Source: Agrostemma githago (taxonomy: Eukaryota > Streptophyta > Magnoliopsida > Caryophyllales > Caryophyllaceae). From it: a DNA stretch of 64,000 nucleotides. Positions within the stretch are counted from its first letter, which is position 1, and every line of letters begins with the position of its first letter. Below, piece after piece: positions 49,439-60,200 of the stretch. The position numbers and the translations under genes are program-made. Under the pieces are notes generated by a model, which was not told the origin of the DNA, made no database searches, and was given only the letters and a program-made list of their open reading frames with translations. The DNA is taken from contig OY288241.1 of assembly GCA_958450325.1 (NCBI GenBank), positions 44,591,978-44,655,977 on the forward strand. Reading direction: 5' to 3'.

Positions 49439-50718
49439 CTATTCTTTGGGATGGATCTTTGTCCCTGGACTCTCTTCGAGACAGTTTCCTACTATCTCTA
49501 GACTATTCTTTAAGACGGATCTTTGTCTCTTGACATTCTTCGAGACAGTTTCCGACAATCTCTGAACTGTTCTTTGGGATGGGTCTTTGTCCCTGGACTT
49601 TCTTCGAGACAGTTTCCGGCTATCTCTGGACTGTTCTTTGGGATGGATCTTTGTCTTTGGACTTTCTTCGAGACAGTTTCCAACTATCTCTAGACTGTTA
49701 TTTGGGACGGATCTTTGTCCTTGGACTTTTAACGAGACAGTTTTCGACTATCTTTGGACTGTTCTTTGGGACAGATCTTTGTCCCTGGACTTTCTTGGAG
49801 ATAGTTTCCGACAATCTCTAGACTGTTATTTGGGACGGATCTTTGTCCCTGGACTTTCTTTTTTACAGTTTGAAACTATCTCTGGAATATTCTTGGGGAC
49901 GGATCTTTGTCCCTGTACTTTCTTCGAGACTGTTTCCGACTATCTCTGGACTATTTTTTGGGACCGATCTTTGTCCCTGGACATTCTTCGAGACAGTTTC
50001 CTAAAATCTATGGACTGTTCTTTGGGAAGGATCTTTGTCCCTAGACTTTCTTGGAGATAGTTTCCGACTATCTCTGGACTGTTATTTGGGACGGATCTTT
50101 GTCCCTGGACTTTCTTTTATACAGTTGGAAACTATCTCTGGAATATTCTTTGGGACGGATCTTTGTCCCTGGACTTTCTTCGAGACTGTTTCCGACTATC
50201 TCTGGACTATTTTTTGGGACGGATCTTTGTTCCTGGACATTCTTCGAGACAGTTTCCGAAAATCTCTAGACTGTTCTTTGGGACGGATTTTTGTCCCTGG
50301 ACTTTCATGGAGATAGTTTCCAACTATCTCTGGACTATTTTTTGGGACAGATCTTTGTCCCTGGACTTTCTTGGAGATAGTTTCCGACTATCTCTGGACT
50401 GCTATTTTGGACGGATCTTTGTCCCTGGACTTTCTTCTATATAGTTGGCGACTATCTTAGGACTATTCTTTGGGATAGATCTTTGTCCCTGGACTTTCTT
50501 CGAGGCAGTTTCCGACTATCTCTTGACTGTTATTTGGGACGGATCTTTGTCCTTGGACTTTTATCGAGATAGTTTTCGACTATCTCTGGACTGTTCTTTG
50601 GGACAGATCTTTGTCCCTGGACTTTCTTGGAGATAGTTTCCGACTATCTCTGGACTGTTATTTGGGACGGATCTTTCTCCCTGGACTTTCTTCTATATAG
50701 TTGGCGACTATCTTAGGA
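49439..50718 (+). repeat. HOR unit, complete 20-mer (1280 bp)
   Basis: Twenty full 64-bp monomers with no length change, in the order E F G A B C H I J K H I J K L D A B C D. Starts step by 64 from 49439: first H 49823, second H 50079, first D 50399, last D 50655. Class marks: E GGACTCTCTTCGAG; F TTTAAGACGG with GACATTC; G GGGATGGGTC; A GGGATGGATC; B GACTTTTAACGAG or TTTTATCGAG; C GGGACAGATC with CTTGGAGATAG; H TATACAG or TTTACAG then TTTGAAAC or TTGGAAAC; I ATATTC with GAGACTG; J TATTTTTTGGG with GACATTC; K TGTTCTTTGGGA with GGAGATAG; L TATTTTTTGGGACAG; D TATATAGTTGGCG. Confidence 0.9.
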
Positions 50719-51934
50719 CTATTCTTTGGGATGGATCTTTGTCCCTGGACTCTCTTCGAGACAGTTTCCTACTATCTCTAGACTATTCTTTAAGACGGAT
50801 CTTTGTCTCTTAACATTCTTCGAGACAGTTTCCGACAATCTCTGAACTGTTCTTTGGGATGGGTCTTTGTCCCTGGACTTTCTTCGAGACAGTTTCCGGC
50901 TATCTCTGGACTGTTCTTTGGGATGGATCTTTGTCTTTGGACTTTCTTCGAGACAGTTTCCAACTATCTCTAGACTGTTATTTGGGACGGATCTTTGTCC
51001 TTGGACTTTTAACGAGACAGTTTTCGACTATCTTTGGACTGTTCTTTGGGACAGATCTTTGTCCCTGGACTTTCTTGGAGATAGTTTCCGACAATCTCTA
51101 GACTGTTATTTGGGACGGATCTTTGTCCCTGGACTTTCTTTTTTACAGTTTGAAACTATCTCTGGAATATTCTTGGGGACGGATCTTTGTCCCTGTACTT
51201 TCTTCGAGACTGTTTCCGACTATCTCTAGACTATTTTTTGGGACCGATCTTTGTCCCTGGACATTCTTCGAGACAGTTTCCTAAAATCTATGGACTGTTC
51301 TTTGGGAAGGATCTTTGTCCCTAGACTTTCTTGGAGATAGTTTCCGACTATCTCTGGACTGTTATTTGGGACGGATCTTTGTCCCTGGACTTTCTTCGAG
51401 ACTGTTTCCGACTATCTCTGGACTATTTTTTGGGACGGATCTTTGTTCCTGGACATTCTTCGAGACAGTTTCTGAAAATCTCTAGACTGTTCTTTGGGAC
51501 GGATCTTTGTCCCTGGACTTTCATGGAGATAGTTTCCAACTATCTCTGGACTATTTTTTGGGACAGATCTTTGTCCCTGGACTTTCTTGGAGATAGTTTC
51601 CGACTATCTCTGGACTGCTATTTTGGACGGATCTTTGTCCCTGGACTTTCTTCTATATAGTTGGCGACTATCTTAGGACTATTCTTTGGGATGGATCTTT
51701 GTCCCTGGACTTTCTTCGAGGCAGTTTCCGACTATCTCTTGACTGTTATTTGGGACGGATCTTTGTCCTTGGACTTTTATCGAGATAGTTTTCGACTATC
51801 TCTGGACTGTTCTTTGGGACAGATCTTTGTCCCTGGACTTTCTTGGAGATAGTTTCCGACTACCTCTGGACTGTTATTTGGGACGGATCTTTGTCCCTGG
51901 ACTTTCTTCTATATAGTTGGCGACTATCTTAGGA
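50719..51934 (+). repeat. HOR unit, 19-mer (1216 bp)
   Basis: Same order as the 20-mer except that the second H and I have merged into one hybrid monomer near 51359-51422: the first part is H (TGTTATTTGGGACGG) and the rest is I (CTTCGAGACTGTTTCC). Exactly 64 bp are lost. Elsewhere the two units differ by a few substitutions, such as GACTATCTCTGG against GACTATCTCTAG near 51224. Confidence 0.88.
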
Positions 51935-52794
51935 CTATTCTTTGGGATGGATCTTTGTCCCTGGACTCTCTTCGAGACAGTTTCCTACTATCTCTAGACT
52001 ATTCTTTAAGACGGATCTTTGTCTCTTGACATTCTTCGAGACAGTTTCCGACAATCTCTGAACTGTTTTTTGGGATGGGTCTTTGTCCCTGGACTTTCTT
52101 CGAGACAGTTTCCGGCTATCTCTGGACTGTTCTTTGGGATGGATCTTTGTCTTTGGACTTTCTTCGAGACAGTTTCCAACTATCTCTAGACTGTTATTTG
52201 GGACGGATCTTTGTCCTTGGACTTTTAACGAGACAGTTTTCGACTATCTTTGGACTGTTCTTTGGGACAGATCTTTGTCCCTGGACTTTCTTGGAGACAG
52301 TTTCCGACAATCTCTAGATTGTTATTTGGGACGGATCTTTGTCCCTGGACTTTCTTTTATACAGTTTGAAACTATCTCTGGAATATTCTTGGGGACGGAT
52401 CTTTGTCCCTGTACTTTCTTCGAGACTGTTTCCGACTATCTCTGGGCTATTTTTTGGGACGGATCTTTGTCCCTGGACATTCTTCAAGACAATTTCCTAA
52501 AATTTCTGGACTGTTCTTTGGGAAGGATCTTTGTCCCTAGACTTTCTTGGAGATAGTTTCCGACTATCTCTGGACTGTTATTTGGGACGGATCTTTGTCC
52601 CTGGACTTTCTTCTATATAGTTGGTGACTATCTCAGGACTATTCTTTGGGATGGATCTTTGTCCCTGGACTTTCTTCGAGACAGTTTCCGACTATCTCTA
52701 GACTATTCTTTAAGACAGATCTTTGTCTCTGGACATTCTTCAAAACAGTTTCCGACAATCTCTGAACTGTTCTTTGAGATGGGTCTTTGTCCCT

Positions 52795-52799
52795 GGACT
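52795..52799 (+). other. Half-monomer deletion junction
   Basis: GTCCCTGGACT continues directly into GTTATTTGGGACGG. A normal monomer has 33 more bases between these, so GGACT of the first half has been joined to GGACT of the second half. The result is a 31-bp monomer remnant and a register shift of -33. Confidence 0.9.
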
Positions 52800-55769
52800 G
52801 TTATTTGGGACGGATCTTTGTCCTTGGACTTTTATCGAGATAGTTTTCGACTATCTCTGGACTGTTCTTTGGGACAGATCTTTGTCCCTGGACTTTCTTA
52901 TAGATAGTTTCCGACTATCTCTGGACTGTTCTTTGGGACGGATCTTTGTCCCTGGACTTTCTTCTATATAGTTGGCGACTATCTCAGGACTATTCTTTGG
53001 GATGGATCTTTGTCCCTAGACTTTCTTCGAGACAGTTTCCAACTATCTATGGATTGTTATTTGGGACGGATCTTTGTCCTTGGACTTTTATCGAGACAGT
53101 TTTCGACTATCTCTGGACTGTTCTTTGGGACAGATCTTTGTCCCTGGACTTTCTTGAAGATAGTTTCCGACTATCTCTGGACTGTTATTTGGGACGGATC
53201 TTTGTCCCTGGACTTTCTTCTGTATAGTTGGCGACTATCTCAGGACTACTCTTTGGGAAGGATCTTTGTCCCTGGACTCTCTTCGAGACAGTTTCCGACT
53301 ATCTCTAGACTATTCTTTAAGACGGATCTTTGTCTCTGGACATTCTTCGAGACAGTTTCCGACAATCTCTGGACTGTTCTTTGGGATGGGTCTTTGTCCC
53401 TGGACTTTATTCGAGACAGTTTCCGACTATCTCTGGACTATTCTTTGGGATGGATCTTTGTCCCTGGACTTTCTTCGAGACAGTTTCCGACTATCTCTGG
53501 ACTGTTATTTGGGACGGATCTTTGTCCTTGGACTTTTATCGAGACAGTTTTCGACTATCTTTGGACTGTTCTTTGGGACAGATCTTTGTCCCTGGACTTT
53601 CTTCTATATAGTTCACGACTATCTCAGGACTATTCTTTGGGATGGATCTTTGTCCCTGGACTTTCTTCGAGACAGTTTCCGACTATCTCTAGACTATTCT
53701 TTGAGACAGATCTTTGTCTCTGGACATTGTTCGAGACAGTTTCCGACTATCTCTGGACTATTCTTTGGGATGGATCTTTGTCCCTGGACTTTCTTCAAGA
53801 CAGTTTCCAACTATCTGTAGACTGTTATTTGGGACGGATCTTTGTCCTTGGACTTTTATCGAGACAATTTTCGACTATCTTTGGACTGTTCTTTGGGACA
53901 GATCTTTGTCCCTGGACTTTCTTGGAGATAGTTTCCGACTATCTCTGGACTGTTATTTGGGACGGATCTTTGTCCCTGGACATTCTTCGAGACAGTTTCC
54001 GAAAATCTCTAGACTGTTCTTTGGGACGGATCTTTGTCCCTGGACTTTCTTGGAGATAGTTTCCAACTATCTCTGGACTATTTTTTGGGACAGATCTTTG
54101 TCCCTGGACTTTCTTGGAGATAGTTTCCGACTATCTCTGTACTGTTATTTTGGACGGATCTTTGTCCCTGGACTTTCTTCTATATAGTTGGCGACTATCT
54201 TAGAACTATTCTTTAGGATGGATCTTTGTCCCTGGACTTTCTTCGTGGCAGTTTCCGATTATCTCTGAACTGTTATTTGGGACGGATCTTTGTCCTTGGA
54301 CTTCTATCGAGACAGTTTTCGACTATCTCTGGACTGTTCTTTGGGACAGATCTTTGTCCCTGGACTTTCTTGGAGATAGTTTCCGACTATCTCTGGACTG
54401 TTATTTGGGACGGATCTTTGTCCCTGGAATTTCTTCTATATAGTTGGCGACTATCTCAGGACTATTCTTTGGGATGGATCTTTGTCCCTGGACTCTCTTC
54501 GAGACAGTTTCCGACTATCTCTAGACTATTCTTTAAGACGGATCTTTGCCTCTGGACATTCTTCGAGACAGTTTCCGGCAATCTCTGGACTGTTCTTTGG
54601 GATGGGTCTTTGTCCCTGGACTTTATTCGAGACAGTTTCCGACTATCTCTGGACTATTCTTTGGGATGGATCTTTGTCCCTGGACTTTCTTCGAGACAGT
54701 TTCCGACTATCTCAGGACTGTTATTTGGGACGGATCTTTGTCCTTGGACTTTTATCGAGACAGTTTTCGACAATCTCTGGACTGTTCTTTGGGACAGATC
54801 TTTGTCCCTGCACTTTCTTGGAGATAGTTTCCGACTACCTCTGGACTGTTATTTGGGACGGATCTTTGTCCCTGGACTTTCTTCTATATAGTTGGCGACT
54901 ATCTTAGGACTATTCTTTGGGATGGATCTTTGTCCCTGGACTCTCTTCGAGACAGTTTCCTACTATCTCTAGACTATTCTTTAAGACGGATCTTTGTCTC
55001 TTGACATTCTTCGAGACAGTTTCCGACAATCTCTGAACTGTTTTTTGGGATGGGTCTTTGTCCCTGGACTTTCTTCGAGACAGTTTCCGGCTATCTCTGG
55101 ACTGTTCTTTGGGATGGATCTTTGTCTTTGGACTTTCTTCGAGACAGTTTCCAACTATCTCTAGACTGTTATTTGGGACGGATCTTTGTCCTTGGACTTT
55201 TAACGAGACAGTTTTCGACTATCTTTGGACTGTTCTTTGGGACAGATCTTTGTCCCTGGACTTTCTTGGAGACAGTTTCCGACAATCTCTAGATTGTTAT
55301 TTGGGACGGATCTTTGTCCCTGGACTTTCTTTTATACAGTTTGAAACTATCTCTGGAATATTCTTGGGGACGGATCTTTGTCCCTGTACTTTCTTCGAGA
55401 CTGTTTCCGACTATCTCTGGGCTATTTTTTGGGACGGATCTTTGTCCCTGGACATTCTTCAAGACAATTTCCTAAAATCTCTGGACTGTTCTTTGGGAAG
55501 GATCTTTGTCCCTAGACTTTCTTGGAGATAGTTTCCGACTATCTCTGGACTGTTATTTGGGACGGATCTTTGTCCCTGGACTTTCTTCTATATAGTTGGT
55601 GACTATCTCAGGACTATTCTTTGGGATGGATCTTTGTCCCTGGACTTTCTTCGAGACAGTTTCCGACTATCTCTAGACTATTCTTTAAGACAGATCTTTG
55701 TCTCTGGACATTCTTCAAAACAGTTTCCGACAATCTCTGAACTGTTCTTTGAGATGGGTCTTTGTCCCT

Positions 55770-55774
55770 GGACT
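55770..55774 (+). other. Half-monomer deletion junction, duplicated copy
   Basis: Same junction as at 52795-52799, exactly 2975 bp downstream, carried along by the tandem duplication and not an independent event. Confidence 0.9.
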
Positions 55775-57243
55775 GTTATTTGGGACGGATCTTTGTCCTT
55801 GGACTTTTATCGAGATAGTTTTCGACTATCTCTGGACTGTTCTTTGGGACAGATCTTTGTCCCTGGACTTTCTTATAGATAGTTTCCGACTATCTCTGGA
55901 CTGTTCTTTGGGACGGATCTTTGTCCCTGGACTTTCTTCTATATAGTTTGCGACTATCTCAGGACTATTCTTTGGGATGGATCTTTGTCCCTAGACTTTC
56001 TTCGAGACAGTTTCCAACTATCTATGGATTGTTATTTGGGACGGATCTTTGTCCTTGGACTTTTATCGAGACAGTTTTCGACTATCTCTGGACTGTTCTT
56101 TGGGACAGATCTTTGTCCCTGGACTTTCTTGAAGATAGTTTCCGACTATCTCTGGACTGTTATTTGGGACGGATCTTTGTCCCTGGACTTTCTTCTGTAT
56201 AGTTGGCGACTATCTCAGGACTACTCTTTGGGAAGGATCTTTGTCCCTGGACTCTCTTCGAGACAGTTTCCGACTATCTCTAGACTATTCTTTAAGACGG
56301 ATCTTTGTCTCTGGACATTCTTCGAGACAGTTTCCGACAATCTCTGGACTGTTCTTTGGGATGGGTCTTTGTCCCTGGACTTTATTCGAGACAGTTTCCG
56401 ACTATCTCTGGACTATTCTTTGGGATGGATCTTTGTCCCTGGACTTTCTTCGAGACAGTTTCCGACTATCTCTGGACTGTTATTTGGGACGGATCTTTGT
56501 CCTTGGACTTTTATCGAGACAGTTTTCGACTATCTTTGGACTGTTCTTTGGGACAGATCTTTGTCCCTGGACTTTCTTCTATATAGTTCACGACTATCTC
56601 AGGACTATTCTTTGGGATGGATCTTTGTCCCTGGACTTTCTTCGAGACAGTTTCCGACTATCTCTAGACTATTCTTTGAGACAGATCTTTGTCTCTGGAC
56701 ATTGTTCGAGACAGTTTCCGACTATCTCTGGACTATTCTTTGGGATGGATCTTTGTCCCTGGACTTTCTTCAAGACAGTTTCCAACTATCTGTAGACTGT
56801 TATTTGGGACGGATCTTTGTCCTTGGACTTTTATCGAGACAATTTTCGACTATCTTTGGACTGTTCTTTGGGACAGATCTTTGTCCCTGGACTTTCTTGG
56901 AGATAGTTTCCGACTATCTCTGGACTGTTATTTGGGACGGATCTTTGTCCCTGGACATTCTTCGAGACAGTTTCCGAAAATCTCTAGACTGTTCTTTGGG
57001 ACGGATCTTTGTCCCTGGACTTTCTTGGAGATAGTTTCCAACTATCTCTGGACTATTTTTTGGGACAGATCTTTGTCCCTGGACTTTCTTGGAGATAGTT
57101 TCCGACTATCTCTGTACTGTTATTTTGGACGGATCTTTGTCCCTGGACTTTCTTCTATATAGTTGGCGACTATCTTAGAACTATTCTTTAGGATGGATCT
57201 TTGTCCCTGGACTTTCTTCGTGGCAGTTTCCGATTATCTCTGA

Positions 57244-60200
57244 ACTGTTATTTGGGACGGATCTTTGTCCTTGGACTTTTATCGAGACAGTTTTCGACTA
57301 TCTCTGGACTGTTCTTTGGGACAGATCTTTGTCCCTGGACTTTCTTGGAGATAGTTTCCGACTATCTCTGGACTGTTATTTGGGACGGATCTTTGTCCCT
57401 GGAATTTCTTCTATATAGTTGGCGACTATCTCAGGACTATTCTTTGGGATGGATCTTTGTCCCTGGACTCTCTTCGAGACAGTTTCCGACTATCTCTAGA
57501 CTATTCTTTAAGACGGATCTTTGCCTCTGGACATTCTTCGAGACAGTTTCCGGCAATCTCTGGACTGTTCTTTGGGATGGGTCTTTGTCCCTGGACTTTA
57601 TTCGAGACAGTTTCCGACTATCTCTGGACTATTCTTTGGGATGGATCTTTGTCCCTGGACTTTCTTCGAGACAGTTTCCGACTATCTCAGGACTGTTATT
57701 TGGGACGGATCTTTGTCCTTGGACTTTTATCGAGACAGTTTTCGACAATCTCTGGACTGTTCTTTGGGACAGATCTTTGTCCCTGCACTTTCTTGGAGAT
57801 AGTTTCCGACTATCTCTGGACTGTTATTTGGGACGGATCTTTGTCCCTGGACTTTCTTCTATATACTTCGCGACTATCTCAGGACTATTCTTTGGGATGG
57901 ATCTTTGTCCCTGGACTTTCTTCGAGACAGTTTCCGACTATCACTAGACTATTCTTTAAGACAGATCTTTGTCTCTGGACATTCTTCGAGACAGTTTCCG
58001 ACTATCTCTGGACTATTCTTTGGGATGGATCTTTGTCCCTGGACTTTCTTCAAGACAGTTTCCAACTATCTCTGGACTGTTATTTGGGACGGATCTTTGT
58101 TCTTGGACTTTTATCGAGACAGTTTTTGACTATATTTGGATTGTTGTTTTGGACAGATCTTTGTCCCTGAACTTTCTTGGAGATAGTTTCCGACAATCTC
58201 CGGACTGTTATTTGGGATGGATCTTTGTCCCTGGACTTTCTTTTTTACAGTTGGAAACTATCTCTGGAATATTCTTTGGGACGGATCTTTGTCCCTCGAC
58301 ATTCTTCGAGACTGTTTCCGACTATCCCTGGACTATTTTTTGGGACGGATCTTTGTCCCTGGACATTCTTCGAGATAGTTTCCGAAAATCTCTGGACCGT
58401 TCTTTGGGACGGATCTTTGTCCCTGGACTTTCTTGGAGATGGTTTCCAACTATCTCTGGACTATTCTTTGGGACAGATCTTTGTCCCTGGACATTCTTGG
58501 AGATAGTTTCCGACTATCTCTAGACTGTTATTTGGGACGGATCTTTGTCCCTGGACCTTCTTCTATATAGTTGGCGACTATCTATGGTCTATTCTTTGGG
58601 ATGGATCTTTGTCCCTGGACTTTCTTCGAGACAGTTTCCGACTATCTCTAGACTGTTATTTGGGACGGATCTTTGTCCCTGGACTTTCTTATAGATAGTT
58701 TCCGACTATCTCTGGACTGTTCTTTGGGACGGATCTTTGTCCCTGGACTTTCTTCTATATAGTTGGAGACTATCTCAGGACTATTCTTTGGGATGGATCT
58801 TTGTCCCTGGACTTTCTTCGAGACAGTTTCCAACTATCTATGGACTGTTATTTGGGACGGATCTTTGTCCTTGGACTTTTATCGAGACAGTTTTCTACTC
58901 TCTTTGGACTATTCTTTGGGACAGATCTTTGTCCCTGGACTTTCTTGGAGATAGTGTCCGACAATCTCTGGACTGTTATTTGGGACGGATCTTTGTCCCT
59001 GGACTTTCTTTTATACAGTTGGAAACTATCTCTGGAATATTCTTTGGGACGGATCTTTGTCCCTGGACTTTCTTCGAGACTGTTTCCGACTATCTCTGGA
59101 CTATTTTTTGGGACGGATCTTTGTCCCTGGACATTCTTCGAGACAGTTTCCGAAAATCTCTGGACTGTTCTTTGGGACGGAGCTTTGTCCCTGGACTTTC
59201 TTGGAGATAGTTTCCAACTATCTCTGGACTATTCTTTGGGACAGATCTTTGTCTCTGGACTTTCTTGGACATAGTTTCCGACTATCTCTGGACTGTTATT
59301 TTGGACGGATCTTTGTCCCTGGAATTTCTTCTATATAGTTGGCAACTATCTCAGGACTATTCTTTGAGATGGATCTTTGTCCCTGGACTCTCTTCGAGAC
59401 AATTTCCGACTATCTCTAGACTATTCTTTAAGACGGATCTTTGTGTCTAGACATTCTTCGAGACAGTTTCCGACAATCTCTGGACTGTTCTTTGGGATGG
59501 CTCTTTGTCCCTGGACTTTATTCGAGACAGTTTCCGACTATCTCTGGACTATTCTTTGGGATGGATCTTTGTCCCTGGACTTTCTTCGAGACAGTTTCCG
59601 ACTATCTCTGGACTGTTATTTGGGACGGATCTTTGTCCCTGGACTTTTATCGAGACAGTTTTCGACTATCTCTGGACTGTTCTTTGGGACAGATCTTTGT
59701 CCCTGGACTTTCTTGGAGATAGTTTCCGACTATCTCTGGACTGTTATTTGGGACGGATCTTTGTCCGTGGACTTTCTTCGAGACAGTTTCCGACTATCTC
59801 TAGACTATTCTTTAAGACAGATCTTTGTCTCCGGACATTCTTCGAGACAGTTTCCGACTATCTCTGGACTATTCTTTGGGATGGATCTTTGTCCCTGGAC
59901 TTTCTTCAAGACAGTTTCCAACTATCTCTGGACTGTTATTTGGGACGGATCTTTGTCCTTGGACTTTTATCGAGACAGTTTTCGACTATATTTGGACTGT
60001 TCTTTTGGACCGATCTTTGTCCTCGAACTTTCTTGGAGATAGTTTCCGACAATCTCCGGACTGTTATTTGTAATGGATCTTTGTCCCTGGACTTTCTTTT
60101 ATACAGTTGGAAACTATCTCTGGAATATTCTTTTGGACGGATCTTTGTCCCTGGACATTCTTCGAGACTGTTTCCGACTTTCCCTGGACTATTTTTTGGG

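Larger units (their letters stand above)
51838..57812 (+). repeat. Tandem duplication, period 2975 bp
   Basis: 51838-54837 recurs at 54813-57812. The rare motif GACTACCTCTGG marks the start of each copy (51858 and 54833). The period is 47 monomers minus 33 bp, the loss being a half-monomer deletion present in both copies. Differences noticed: 52504 T/55479 C, 52974 G/55949 T and 54304 C/57279 T. Confidence 0.92.

Noticed and set aside
49567..49630. CENP-B box in the monomer (TTCG, four bases, then A)
   Set aside because: TTCGAGACAGT matches the first part of the box pattern, but the required CGGG part is TTCC. Plants also lack a clear CENP-B. I do not claim a box.
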